A stretch of 22,183 nucleotides of DNA. Source: JBBQWS01 sp038210415 (GTDB taxonomy: Bacteria > Actinomycetota > Actinomycetes > Prado026). The position numbers and the translations under genes are program-made. Below the pieces are notes generated by a model. It had not been told where the DNA came from, did not search any database, and saw only the letters and a program-made list of their open reading frames with translations. Positions 1 to 7,627 of this stretch are shown here, in pieces (within the stretch, counting starts at the first letter, position 1; the number at the start of each line of letters is the position of its first letter). The stretch covers positions 1 to 22,183 of the forward strand of contig JBBQWS010000051.1 of NCBI GenBank assembly GCA_038210415.1, given 5' to 3'.

Positions 1-51
1 GCGACCTCCGCCGTGACAGGGCGGCGCGCTAACCAACTGCGCTACGGGGCC
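1..51 (-). tRNA. tRNA-Asp (GUC), 3' part cut off by window edge
   Basis: Read on the minus strand, the gene begins at 51 with GGCCCCGTAGC, a normal acceptor stem and D-arm start. It continues into an anticodon stem CCGCC/GGCGG with loop CTGTCAC, which gives anticodon GTC (plus-strand positions 15-17), so the tRNA reads Asp codons. The variable loop, T arm and 3' acceptor strand lie beyond position 1. It lies 66 nt downstream of tRNA-Glu on the same strand, and the two are probably co-transcribed. Confidence 0.93.
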
Positions 52-117
52 TCGTGTTGAGGCCTTGATGCTGGCAATTCTGGACTGCTGAGCCGAGCCG
101 TGAGCCTAGCCGATCCG

Positions 118-190
118 TACCCCCAACGGGATTCGAACCCGTGCTGCCGCCGTGAAAGGGCGGTGTCCTGGGCCACTAGACGATGAGGGC
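118..190 (-). tRNA. tRNA-Glu (UUC)
   Basis: A complete 73-nt cloverleaf on the minus strand. The acceptor strand GCCCTCA pairs with TGGGGGT, including G-U wobbles at the first and fifth pairs. The anticodon stem CCGCC/GGCGG carries loop CTTTCAC (anticodon TTC, plus-strand 154-156). The T arm has the usual GGTTCGAATCCC core. The discriminator base is A, and the following CGG shows that CCA is not encoded and must be added after transcription. It is the upstream member of a Glu-Asp tRNA pair. Confidence 0.96.
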
Positions 191-212
191 CAAGCGTTGG
201 AGCCGAGGGCTC

Positions 213-242
213 AGAGTACGGGACCGTCGGGTCGTTCTCCAA
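213..242 (-). promoter_or_regulatory. Candidate promoter of the tRNA-Glu/tRNA-Asp unit
   Basis: On the minus strand a TACTCT hexamer (218 to 213) fits the actinobacterial -10 pattern TANNNT. An upstream TTGGAG (242 to 237) is a partial -35 match with an 18-bp spacer. Transcription would begin about 15 nt before the first base of tRNA-Glu. The call rests on spacing and position only. Confidence 0.4.
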
Positions 243-277
243 AGCGGTACACCGGCGGCACAGGCAAGATGGGCGGC

Positions 278-643
278 ATGGACCAACGGCCGGCCTCCGA
301 GGTGACCGCCGACGACTTCGAGGAGCTCGTGGGCGTGGCGCTCGACAGCATTCCCCCGGCCCTCGCCCGGGCTATGCGCAACGTCGTGATCATGGTCGAG
401 GCTGAGGCACCGAACGGCGAACCGGGGCTGCTCGGGCTGTACGAGGGCATCCCGCTGACCCAGCGCGACACGTGGTACGCGGGGGTCCTGCCCGACCGGA
501 TCACCATCTTCCGTGGGCCCATCCTCCGCCGATGCTCGACTCGCGCCGAGGTCGTCGAGGAGGTGCGCATCACCGTCGTCCACGAGGTGGCGCACCACTT
601 CGGCATCGACGACGACGCCCTCGACGACCTCGGCTACGCCTGA
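278..643 (+). CDS. Zincin-like metallopeptidase family protein (DUF1025 type)
   Basis: A 121-residue protein close to the usual size of the small minimal-metallopeptidase family once called DUF1025. The decisive feature is HEVAHHFGIDDDAL near the C-terminus (His102, Glu103, His106), an HExxH zinc site followed by the HFGIDD block typical of this family. The N-terminal helix contains DDFEELVGVALDSIPP, also characteristic. There is no signal peptide, so it should be cytoplasmic; the physiological substrate of the family is unknown. I chose the ATG at 278 because CAAGAT (265-270) lies 7 nt upstream as a weak -10, allowing a leaderless start. An in-frame ATG at 269 is almost as good. The longer reading frame upstream runs through tRNA-Glu and is not real. 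It ends 20 bp from the convergent EAL gene, with no hairpin terminator between them. Confidence 0.88.
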   Translation: MDQRPASEVTADDFEELVGVALDSIPPALARAMRNVVIMVEAEAPNGEPGLLGLYEGIPLTQRDTWYAGVLPDRITIFRGPILRRCSTRAEVVEEVRITVVHEVAHHFGIDDDALDDLGYA

Positions 644-663
644 CCCGAGGGCAGCGCGGGCCG

Positions 664-2661
664 CTAGCCGGGCAGGGCGACGCGGCCGGTCTCGAGCAGG
701 GACGAGAGCAGCTCGATGGGGACCGGCATGGTGACCAGGGCGCCTTGGATGAGGTCGCAGCGCAACGTACGCAGCAGGGCGAGCTGCTCCGCCGTCTCGA
801 CCCCCTCGGCCACCGAGGTGCGCCCCGTGGCCCGGCAGGCGTCGAGCACGGCCTTCACGATCGACGCATCGGCGTCGTCGTCGCAGATGGTCCGGATAAA
901 CGAGCGGTCGATCTTGACCACGCCGATCGGCAGCCGCTTGAGGTACGCGAGCGACGAGAAGCCGGTGCCGAAGTCGTCCACGGCGAACGTCACCCCGGCG
1001 GCGACAAGGGGCTCGACCTCGACCGAGATCTCGGCGGTGTCGGCCAGCTGGTCCTCGAGGACCTCGATGCGCAGCCGTGGACCGTCGATCCCGGCGTCAG
1101 CGAGCTGGGCCAGCACTCCTGCCGCGAACCCCGGTGCGCGCAGCTGGTCGACCCCGACGTTCACCGACACCGACACCTCGGCCGGCCACGCGGCGGCGTC
1201 GGCGAGCGCCCGCCCCAGCACCCAGTCGGTCACCGTCTTGCCGAGCGCCGGCTGCGAGAGCAGGAACAAGAACTCCTCCGGCCCGAGCAGGCCGCGGCTC
1301 GGGTGCCGCCACCGCAGCAGGGCCTCCATGGACACGAGCAGGCCGTCGTGGCTGACGATCGGTTGGTAGTGCAGGACGAGCTCGCCGGCGTCGACCGCCC
1401 GACGCAGCTCGGCCTCGAGGCTCATCTGGTCCTCGCCACCTGGGTCGGCCGCCGAGATCTCCAAGGTGTACCGGGCTCGCCCCGACTGCTTGGCCCGGTA
1501 CATCGCGGCGTCCGCGGCGCGCAGGAGGTCCTGCGGCCGGTCGGTCACGGACGACGGCGTGATCACCCCGATGCTCGCGGTCACCTCGATCGGCTCACCG
1601 CCGAGGTCGACCGGGACCCGGACGGCTTCGAGGACGCGCGTGGCCAGCTCCTCGAGCTCGCGGATGTCCTGGACGTTCTCGCACACGATCACGAACTCGT
1701 CGCCGCCCAGCCTCGCCACGGTGTCGGTCTCGCGTACGGCCTGCACCAGGTGCTTCGACACGGCGACGAGCAGGTCGTCGCCGGCTTGGTGTCCGAGGGC
1801 GTCGTTGACCCGCTTCACATGGTCGAGGTCGAGGAAGAGCACGGCGACATCGCGGCCGTCCCGACGCGACCGGGCCAGCGCGAGCTCGAGCCGGTCGAGC
1901 ATGAGCCGCCGGTTCGGCAGACCGGTGAGGCTGTCGTGCAGAGCGAGCTCGTTGAGCCGCTGCTCCGCCTCCCGGCGAGCGGTGATGTCCTCGAACACGG
2001 ACAGGAAGAACGGCATCGCTCCGTCCGCGAACCGCCGGGTCACCGCCCGGACCCAGACCGCGGTCCCGTCTGCCCGAACCAGCCGACGCTCCGAGACGAG
2101 GTCTGAGGTGCGTTCGTCGATGGCGCGGACGCGGGCCTCGTTCGCTGCCTCCGCCTCGTCGGGGTGCACGATCCGGTGGTACTCGGTGCCCAGCAGCTCG
2201 ACCCTGCGGTAGCCGAGCATCGAGCAGAAGCCGTCGTTCACCTCGACGAAGACGCCGGCCGGGCTGAGCAGGGCAGCACCCACCGGGATCTGTCGGAACA
2301 GGTCCGCGAACCGTTTCTCGTCCGTCTGCCCGGAAAGCTGTCGCACGGTCCCGACGACGAACGGACTGCCCGCCACCTGGACGCAGCGAGCCTGGGCGCT
2401 GAGCAGGGAGCCGGCCCTGGACCGGTACATCAGGCGCGCCGGCTCCCCCGTCGCGGCGACCCGGCGCCAGGCTGCGGCCAACGACGCTCGGTCGGCCGGG
2501 TGGGTGGCGTCGAGCAGCTCGGGGTACGTCGCCGGAGCCGTGTCGATGCCGTACATCCGGACGACAGATCCCGACCAGGTGACTTCGTCGGTCACCGGGT
2601 TCCACGTCCACGTGCCCGTCACGTTCGCAGCATGTGCCCGGAGCGGCCCGGAAGCAATCAC
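664..2661 (-). CDS. PAS-PAS-GGDEF-EAL cyclic-di-GMP signalling protein
   Basis: A 665-residue soluble protein. PAS 1 covers roughly residues 12-108 and PAS 2 about 115-230, ending in the linker EDITARREAEQRL. The GGDEF domain (about 235-400) has intact GGDEF at 319-323 and an inhibitory-site RETD at 310-313. The EAL domain (about 415-655) keeps EAL (446-448), Asn501, Glu533, DDFG (562-565), Lys583, AEGVE (618-622) and Gln639. By family knowledge GGDEF makes cyclic di-GMP from GTP and EAL hydrolyses it; both sites look usable here, so the net activity cannot be called. No membrane segment is seen, so the PAS domains probably sense a cytoplasmic signal. I picked the GTG at 2661, 11 nt after the CAAX-protease stop; GTG at 2622 is an alternative. 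The frame stays open far upstream, but that part runs antisense or parallel to other genes and is not coding. Confidence 0.9.
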   Translation of the reverse strand: MIASGPLRAHAANVTGTWTWNPVTDEVTWSGSVVRMYGIDTAPATYPELLDATHPADRASLAAAWRRVAATGEPARLMYRSRAGSLLSAQARCVQVAGSPFVVGTVRQLSGQTDEKRFADLFRQIPVGAALLSPAGVFVEVNDGFCSMLGYRRVELLGTEYHRIVHPDEAEAANEARVRAIDERTSDLVSERRLVRADGTAVWVRAVTRRFADGAMPFFLSVFEDITARREAEQRLNELALHDSLTGLPNRRLMLDRLELALARSRRDGRDVAVLFLDLDHVKRVNDALGHQAGDDLLVAVSKHLVQAVRETDTVARLGGDEFVIVCENVQDIRELEELATRVLEAVRVPVDLGGEPIEVTASIGVITPSSVTDRPQDLLRAADAAMYRAKQSGRARYTLEISAADPGGEDQMSLEAELRRAVDAGELVLHYQPIVSHDGLLVSMEALLRWRHPSRGLLGPEEFLFLLSQPALGKTVTDWVLGRALADAAAWPAEVSVSVNVGVDQLRAPGFAAGVLAQLADAGIDGPRLRIEVLEDQLADTAEISVEVEPLVAAGVTFAVDDFGTGFSSLAYLKRLPIGVVKIDRSFIRTICDDDADASIVKAVLDACRATGRTSVAEGVETAEQLALLRTLRCDLIQGALVTMPVPIELLSSLLETGRVALPG

Positions 2662-2672
2662 CCAACTGTGCG

Positions 2673-3428
2673 TCAGCGAAGCCAGGAGACCCTGTCGGCC
2701 AGCAGGACGTAGCCGACGAACGCGACGGTGTCGATGAGGGCGTGCGCGACGATCAGCGGCGCCGTGCGTCCCCAACGCTGGTAGAGCCGCCCGAACAGCA
2801 CCCCCATGGCCGCGTTGCCGAGGAAAGCGCCGAAGCCTTGGTACAGGTGGTACGAACCACGTAGCACGGCACTCACGACGACGGCCGGCCACGGCCGCCA
2901 GCCCAACCGGTCCAGCCGGCTGAGGAGGTACCCGACGACGAGCACCTCCTCGAGGACGGCGTTCTGCGCTGCCGCCAGGACGAGCACCGGCACCCGCCAC
3001 CAGACGTCCGGCAGGCCACTGGCGACGACAGACACGCTGATGCCCAGGTGCCTGGCGGCGACGTACAGCGCGAGCCCGGTGCCACCGACCAGTGCGGCGA
3101 GCAGCACCCCCCGCGTGACGTCGCGCGCGGGTTGGCTGCCGTCGATACCGAGGACCGCGGACGCGCGTTCGCCGGCGACGCCGAGGAAGTGCCATGCCAG
3201 CAGCACGGGTACGAGCGCGAACCCGATCGAGAGCAGCTGGTAGATCAGGTCCAGGGTCGGCCTGGTCGGTGGCGCCTTGGAGGTGTTGAGCGACGTCGAC
3301 GACGACGAGAGCGGTTGCCCGGACGTGAGCTTCGCGCCGAGGGAGACGAGCGAGTAGACGGCGCTGGCCCCGAGCGAGAGTGCGAAGACGAGCAGGATCT
3401 CTCGACGCAACGTGGGGCGGTCGGGCAC
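2673..3428 (-). CDS. CPBP-family (CAAX-type) intramembrane protease
   Basis: A 251-residue polytopic membrane protein with about seven hydrophobic segments. It has the three conserved motifs of the CAAX protease / bacteriocin-processing (CPBP) family. Motif 1 is EE at 160-161 in VLEEVLVVGYL, with the actinobacterial GY ending in place of the classical Arg. Motif 2 is His194 in RGSYHLYQG. Motif 3 is HALID with His229 and Asp233. These Glu/His residues form the presumed catalytic site in the membrane. The GTG at 3428 is preferred because TACCGT lies exactly 7 nt upstream, which predicts a leaderless mRNA. An ATG at 3467 is possible but would overlap the start codon of the divergent hydrolase. 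It is the first gene of a two-gene unit with the downstream PAS-GGDEF-EAL gene. The substrate is unknown. Confidence 0.88.
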   Translation of the reverse strand: MPDRPTLRREILLVFALSLGASAVYSLVSLGAKLTSGQPLSSSSTSLNTSKAPPTRPTLDLIYQLLSIGFALVPVLLAWHFLGVAGERASAVLGIDGSQPARDVTRGVLLAALVGGTGLALYVAARHLGISVSVVASGLPDVWWRVPVLVLAAAQNAVLEEVLVVGYLLSRLDRLGWRPWPAVVVSAVLRGSYHLYQGFGAFLGNAAMGVLFGRLYQRWGRTAPLIVAHALIDTVAFVGYVLLADRVSWLR

Positions 3429-3435
3429 GAGGTCG

Positions 3436-3441
3436 ACGGTA
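3436..3441 (-). promoter_or_regulatory. -10 box of the CAAX-protease gene (leaderless start)
   Basis: On the minus strand TACCGT matches TANNNT and is followed after 7 nt (CGACCTC) by the GTG start at 3428, so transcription would begin at or next to the start codon. No Shine-Dalgarno sequence is present. No convincing -35 is seen. Confidence 0.5.
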
Positions 3442-3452
3442 CCCGTTCCCCG

Positions 3453-3458
3453 TACGCT
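3453..3458 (+). promoter_or_regulatory. -10 box of the alpha/beta-hydrolase gene (leaderless start)
   Basis: TACGCT matches TANNNT and lies 7 nt (GGCAGGC) before the ATG at 3466. It stands back to back with the minus-strand -10 at 3436-3441, only 11 bp away, so the two divergent promoters must share their upstream DNA. Confidence 0.5.
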
Positions 3459-3465
3459 GGCAGGC

Positions 3466-4305
3466 ATGGAGATCGCCGTCGGTCGACAGACCTTCACCGC
3501 GCTCGACGCCGGCCCCGAGGACGGCGACCCGGTGTTGCTGCTGCACGGCTTCCCCGAGGGTGCCCGGTGCTGGGCGGACACCATGGTCTCGCTCGCGGAG
3601 GAAGGCCTGCGCTGCGTCGCGCCGGACCAGCGCGGCTACTCGCCCGGGGCGCGGCCGACGGACGTCGAGGCGTACGCGCTCGGTGCCCTCGTCGCAGACG
3701 CGGTCGGCTTCCTGGACGCCCTGGGCTGGCCGAGCGCGCACGTCGTGGGCCACGACTGGGGGTCGATCGTGGCGTGGTCGCTCGCCGCCAGGCACCCGGA
3801 CCGGGTGCGTACGTTGACGGCCGTCGCGGTGCCGCACCCGCGGGCCTACGGGGCTGCGCTGCGGAGCGACGCCGACCAGCAGGCCCGCTCGGCTTACCTG
3901 CAGCTGTTCCGTCAGCCGGACGCACCGGAGCGGGTGCTGCTCGCCGACGGAGGCAGGCGGCTCGGGGCGATGTTCGACGGCTCAGGTCTCGACGCCGCGG
4001 AGGTCGCCGCCTACGTCGCGCCGATGCAGGAACCCGGCGCGCTGACCGCCGCGCTCAACTGGTACCGCGCCATGTCGGGGTCCGACTACGCGGACATCGC
4101 GCCGGTCACCGTCCCCACGACCTTCGTCTGGGGAGTCGGCGACGTAGCGGTGGGCCGGGTCGCGGCCGAGGCGGCCGGCGTGTACGTCGAAGCCGACTAC
4201 GCCTTCGTGCCGCTGGACGGTGTGAGCCACTGGGTGCCGGAACAGGTGCCGGACGTGCTGGCCGCTCACATCCTCGACCGGGTCGGCTACAGCACCGAGC
4301 GGTAG
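3466..4305 (+). CDS. Alpha/beta hydrolase, epoxide-hydrolase-like
   Basis: A 279-residue cytoplasmic alpha/beta-hydrolase. The oxyanion-hole motif HGFP is at 27-30 and DQRGYSPG at 54-61. The nucleophile elbow GHDWG (95-99) has Asp97, not Ser, as in epoxide hydrolases and haloalkane dehalogenases. The remaining triad is Asp226 (in VWGVGD) and His255 (in GVSHWVPE). Tyr144 and Tyr200 (in NWYRAM) sit where epoxide hydrolases have the two lid tyrosines that polarise the epoxide oxygen, so epoxide hydrolysis to a diol is the best guess. The dehalogenase alternative is less likely because of the NWYR motif. The start at 3466 is fixed by a TANNNT box 7 nt upstream. The 3' end overlaps the convergent glycogen synthase gene by 19 bp. 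The substrate cannot be read from the sequence. Confidence 0.88.
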   Translation: MEIAVGRQTFTALDAGPEDGDPVLLLHGFPEGARCWADTMVSLAEEGLRCVAPDQRGYSPGARPTDVEAYALGALVADAVGFLDALGWPSAHVVGHDWGSIVAWSLAARHPDRVRTLTAVAVPHPRAYGAALRSDADQQARSAYLQLFRQPDAPERVLLADGGRRLGAMFDGSGLDAAEVAAYVAPMQEPGALTAALNWYRAMSGSDYADIAPVTVPTTFVWGVGDVAVGRVAAEAAGVYVEADYAFVPLDGVSHWVPEQVPDVLAAHILDRVGYSTER

Positions 4306-5438
4306 AGCTCGAGCGTCCGGGTAGCCACCTTGTCCCAGCCGAACTCGCCCACGGCGCGGGCCCGCCCGGCCGCCCCCATGGCCGCCGCCCGCGCCGGGTG
4401 TCGCACGACGGCGTTGACGCCCTCGGCGATGGCTCGCTCGAACCCGACCGGGTCGGCCTCGTCGTAGTGCACCAGCATTCCGGTCTCGCCGTCGACGACC
4501 ACGTCGGGGATACCGCCCACGTCTGACGCGACGACGGCGGTGGAACAACCCATCGCCTCCAGGTTGACGATGCCGAGCGGCTCGTAGACGGACGGGCAGA
4601 CGAACGCTGTGGCATGCGTCAACAGCTGGACCACGTCGGTGCGGGGCAGCATGTCGGCGACCCAGATGACGCCTTGGCGGGCCGACTGCAGCGCTTCGAC
4701 CGCGATCCGCGTGGTCTCGCCGATCTCGGGGGTGTCGGGGGCCCCGGCACACAGGACGAGCTGAATGTCGGGGTCGAAGGCGTGCGCGGCGGCTACGAGG
4801 TGGCCCACCCCCTTCTGCCGGGTGATCCGGCCGACGAACACGACGTACGGCCGACCCTGATCGACGCCGAGCCGCTCGAGCACGTCGGTGGCGGGGTCGG
4901 GGGAGTACAGCTCGGTGTCGATCCCGTTGCCGATGATGTGGACCCGGGCGGGATCCAGCTCGGGGTAGCAGTCGAGAATGTCGGCCCGCATCCCGTTGCT
5001 GACGGCTACGACGGCGTCCGCACCGAGGTACGCCGTGCGCTCGATCCAGGACGAGACGCGGTAGCCGCCCCCGAGCTGGTCAAGCTTCCACGGGCGCCGC
5101 GGCTCGAGGGAGTGTGCGGTGATCACGTGCGGGATCCCGTGGAGCAGACCCGCCAGGTGGCCGCCCAGGTTGGCGTACCAGGTGTGCGAGTGGACGACGT
5201 CGGCCCCCGCGACGTCCGCCGCCATCTGCAGGTCGACCCCGAGGGTCTGCAGCGCGAAGTTAGCGTCCGCGAGCTCGCCCGGCGGCTGGTACGCGGTGGC
5301 GCCTTCACGGGGCGCGCCGAAGCACGACACGTCGACGTCTGCGAGGCGTCGCAGCTCGCGGGTGAGGAAGTCGACATGCACTCCGGCACCGCCGTAGATG
5401 TCCGGTGGGAACTCTCGGGTGAAGAGGGCAATATGCAC
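4287..5438 (-). CDS. glgM: GT4 glycogen synthase / alpha-maltose-1-phosphate synthase (GlgA/GlgM, actinobacterial type)
   Basis: A 383-residue GT-B glycosyltransferase of family GT4, with an N-terminal glycine loop GGAGVHV (16-22). The nucleotide-sugar site has Arg204 and Lys209 in FVGRITRQKG, and the retaining-enzyme E-x7-E pair is Glu286 and Glu294 in YEPLGIVNLE. The length matches actinobacterial enzymes, not the roughly 480-residue GT5 GlgA of enteric bacteria. In mycobacteria the homologue (Rv1212c) uses ADP-glucose and glucose 1-phosphate to make maltose 1-phosphate for the GlgE route to alpha-glucan. It also lies divergent from glgC (Rv1213), as here. Whether this protein is mainly a maltose-1-phosphate or a glycogen synthase is inference. 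The GTG start at 5438 is 6 nt after a TAGAGT -10 box, so the mRNA is probably leaderless. Confidence 0.9.
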   Translation of the reverse strand: MHIALFTREFPPDIYGGAGVHVDFLTRELRRLADVDVSCFGAPREGATAYQPPGELADANFALQTLGVDLQMAADVAGADVVHSHTWYANLGGHLAGLLHGIPHVITAHSLEPRRPWKLDQLGGGYRVSSWIERTAYLGADAVVAVSNGMRADILDCYPELDPARVHIIGNGIDTELYSPDPATDVLERLGVDQGRPYVVFVGRITRQKGVGHLVAAAHAFDPDIQLVLCAGAPDTPEIGETTRIAVEALQSARQGVIWVADMLPRTDVVQLLTHATAFVCPSVYEPLGIVNLEAMGCSTAVVASDVGGIPDVVVDGETGMLVHYDEADPVGFERAIAEGVNAVVRHPARAAAMGAAGRARAVGEFGWDKVATRTLELYRSVL

Positions 5439-5444
5439 GGAAGC

Positions 5445-5450
5445 ACTCTA
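5445..5450 (-). promoter_or_regulatory. -10 box of the glgM-type gene (leaderless), overlapping the glgC -10
   Basis: On the minus strand TAGAGT is followed by 6 nt (GCTTCC) and the GTG start at 5438. It shares the TA dinucleotide at 5449-5450 with the oppositely directed glgC -10 box. Confidence 0.6.
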
Positions 5451-5454
5451 GGGT
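5449..5454 (+). promoter_or_regulatory. -10 box of glgC (leaderless), overlapping the glgM -10
   Basis: TAGGGT is followed by 6 nt (GACGCC) and the glgC ATG at 5461. Only 22 bp separate the two start codons, so there is no room for a 5' leader on either side. AGGGTGA could also act as a weak ribosome site, but its spacing suits a -10 box better. Confidence 0.6.
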
Positions 5455-5460
5455 GACGCC

Positions 5461-6684
5461 ATGCGCAGTCGTAGGCGTGTCCTGGGAATCGTCCTCGCCG
5501 GCGGCGAGGGCAAGCGGTTGATGCCCCTGACGGCCGACCGGGCGAAACCCGCGGTTCCGTTCGGCGGGCAGTACCGTCTCGTCGACTTCGTGCTGTCGAA
5601 CCTGGTCAACGCGGGATTCGTGCGCATCTGCGTCCTCACCCAGTACAAGTCGCACTCGCTCGACCGGCACATCACGACGACGTGGCGGCTGTCGACGATG
5701 CTGGGCAACTACGTGACGCCGGTGCCGGCCCAGCAGCGGCTCGGTCCCCGCTGGTTCCAGGGCAGCGCCGACGCGATCTTCCAGAGCCTCAACCTCGTGT
5801 ACGACGAGAAGCCCGAGTACGTCGTGGTCTTCGGCGCCGACCACGTCTACCGGATGGACCCGTCACAGATGGTCGAGGCGCACATCGCCTCGGGCGCTGG
5901 CGTCACCGTTGCCGGCATCCGAGTGCCGCGGACTCAGGCGTCGGAGTTCGGCGTGATCGAGACCGGCCCGAACGGCCGCGACATCGTGGCCTTCCACGAG
6001 AAGCCGGCGGACCCGCCGGGCATCCCCGGCGCGCCCGACATCGCGTACGCGTCGATGGGCAACTACGTGTTCACGACCGACATGCTGATCGAGGCGCTCA
6101 AGGCCGACTCCAGCGACGAAGACTCCGTGCACGACATGGGCGGCAACATCATCCCGATGATGACCAAGATGGGCGCCGCGCACGTCTACGACTTCGCCGA
6201 GAACGACGTGCCTGGGGCCACCGACCGCGACCGCGGCTACTGGCGCGACGTCGGGACGCTCGACTCGTACCACGACGCCAACATGGACCTCGTGTCCGTG
6301 CACCCGATCTTCAACCTCTACAACCGGCAGTGGCCGATCCTGTCGCACATGCAGCCGTGGCCGCCGGCCAAGTTCGTCGAGGGCGGCACAGCGATCGAGT
6401 CGATCGTCGGTGCCGGTTCGATCATCTCCGGCGGCTGGGTGAACCACTCGGTGCTGTCGTCGGACGTCCGGATCGGGCACGGAGCGCACGTGTCCGACTG
6501 CGTGATCCTCCCGGGGGCCGTCGTGGGCCGCGACGCGGTCGTGCGCAGGGCCATCCTCGACAAGAACGTCGTGATCCCGGACGGTGCTGTGATCGGTGTC
6601 GACCCGGTCCGGGACCGCGAGCTCTACACGGTGTCGCCGAGCGGCATCGTCGTGCTCGGCAAGAATGCCGTCGCCGCCCTCTAG
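5461..6684 (+). CDS. glgC: Glucose-1-phosphate adenylyltransferase (ADP-glucose pyrophosphorylase)
   Basis: A 407-residue enzyme making ADP-glucose and pyrophosphate from ATP and glucose 1-phosphate, the activated donor for alpha-glucan synthesis. The N-terminal nucleotidyltransferase domain shows the signature GGEGKRLMPLT (from residue 14), the adjacent KPAVPFGGQYRLVDF and FGADHVYRMD. GYWRDVGTLDSY precedes a C-terminal left-handed beta-helix of hexapeptide-like repeats (about 300-395, for example VSDCVILPGAVVG). The length matches the family. Its ADP-glucose would feed the divergent GT4 synthase. It is first in a plus-strand run with the PAP2, ABC-F and DUF2752 genes, and its end overlaps the favoured PAP2 start. 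The ATG at 5461 lies 6 nt after a TANNNT box. Confidence 0.96.
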   Translation: MRSRRRVLGIVLAGGEGKRLMPLTADRAKPAVPFGGQYRLVDFVLSNLVNAGFVRICVLTQYKSHSLDRHITTTWRLSTMLGNYVTPVPAQQRLGPRWFQGSADAIFQSLNLVYDEKPEYVVVFGADHVYRMDPSQMVEAHIASGAGVTVAGIRVPRTQASEFGVIETGPNGRDIVAFHEKPADPPGIPGAPDIAYASMGNYVFTTDMLIEALKADSSDEDSVHDMGGNIIPMMTKMGAAHVYDFAENDVPGATDRDRGYWRDVGTLDSYHDANMDLVSVHPIFNLYNRQWPILSHMQPWPPAKFVEGGTAIESIVGAGSIISGGWVNHSVLSSDVRIGHGAHVSDCVILPGAVVGRDAVVRRAILDKNVVIPDGAVIGVDPVRDRELYTVSPSGIVVLGKNAVAAL

Positions 6685-7627
6685 CGTGGTCCGACGGTTC
6701 GGGGGCTGGCTGCGGACCCCGCGTGGGCTCGGCGTCGCCGTCTGGGCGGCCGCGTTCGTCACGTTCGTGGTCCTGCGAGGCGTGCCGCTCGACCGGATCA
6801 GCCAGACCCTGTGGATCCTGCTCGTGCTGTTCGCCGCGAACCTCGGCCGACCGTGGCGCAGCCAGCTGCGGATCCTGACCGACTGGATCCCGTTCGTCGG
6901 CTTCCTCGTCATCTACGACTACAGCCGCGGCATCGCCGACAAGCTGGGCACCCCCACGCACGTCACCCAGCCCCTCGCAGCCGAGAAGGCCGTGTTCTTC
7001 GGGAACGTCCCGACCCGGTTCCTGCAGCAGCACTTCTACGACCCGGCCCACGTCCACTGGTGGGACGTCGTGGTGTCGATCGTCTACTTCTCCCACTTCT
7101 TCGTCGTGTGGATCTTCGCTGTCGTGCTGTACGTGCGTGGGCGGGACCAGTGGGCACCGTGGGCGCGCCGGATCCTGCTGCTCTCCTACGCCGGCCTGGT
7201 CACGTACGTCATCTACCCTGCCGCCCCGCCCTGGTACGCGGCCAGGGAAGGCCTCATCGGCGACGTGTCGCGCATCGCCTCCCGCGGCTGGGATGCGATC
7301 GGCATGCGCGGTGCCGGCGCCCTGATCGAACGTGGCCAGGCCCAGTCGAACGACGTCGCGGCCATCCCGTCCCTGCACGCCGCGTTCACCGCGATGCTGA
7401 CCGTCTACGTCTGGCCCAAGCTGGGCCCGGTCGGCCGCACGCTCATGGTGGTCTACACGCTCGCCATGGCGATGTCGCTCGTCTACGGCGGCGAGCACTA
7501 CGTCGTCGACGCGCTGATCGGCTACGCGTACGTCGTCGTCGTCATGGTCGGTGCCCGGTGGTGGGAGCGCCGCCGAGTGGTCGCCCCGAGCGAGCCTGTG
7601 GCCGAGGTCACTACCGTGGGGGCATGA
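6665..7627 (+). CDS. PAP2-superfamily membrane phosphatase/phosphotransferase (inositolphosphotransferase-like)
   Basis: A 320-residue protein with about six membrane segments. It carries a PAP2-type active site in the form found in the inositolphosphorylceramide-synthase/AurA branch. Those motifs are YPAAPPWYA, then IPSLHAAF with His238, then GEHYVVDALIG with His278 and Asp282. Such proteins cleave or transfer phosphate or phosphoinositol groups on lipids at the membrane surface; the actual substrate is unknown. The start is uncertain. ATG at 6665 overlaps glgC by 20 nt, whereas GTG at 6686 begins one base after the glgC stop; neither has a strong ribosome site, so re-initiation from glgC is likely. 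Its last codon overlaps the ABC-F start as ATGA. Confidence 0.85.
   Translation: MPSPPSSVVRRFGGWLRTPRGLGVAVWAAAFVTFVVLRGVPLDRISQTLWILLVLFAANLGRPWRSQLRILTDWIPFVGFLVIYDYSRGIADKLGTPTHVTQPLAAEKAVFFGNVPTRFLQQHFYDPAHVHWWDVVVSIVYFSHFFVVWIFAVVLYVRGRDQWAPWARRILLLSYAGLVTYVIYPAAPPWYAAREGLIGDVSRIASRGWDAIGMRGAGALIERGQAQSNDVAAIPSLHAAFTAMLTVYVWPKLGPVGRTLMVVYTLAMAMSLVYGGEHYVVDALIGYAYVVVVMVGARWWERRRVVAPSEPVAEVTTVGA

Noticed and set aside
152..277. N-terminal extension of the metallopeptidase
   Set aside because: It would be read through the tRNA-Glu gene on the opposite strand and lacks family similarity.
472..2106. Long plus-strand open frame of 544 codons
   Set aside because: It is antisense to the PAS-GGDEF-EAL gene, whose motifs are intact; the translation is Arg/Pro/Gly-rich with no domain, typical of GC-rich shadow frames.
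2664..3837. Upstream extension of the PAS-GGDEF-EAL frame to 1057 codons
   Set aside because: This part runs through the CAAX-protease gene in another frame and into the hydrolase gene; the sequence is low-complexity and Arg-rich, and PAS homology begins only near 2630.
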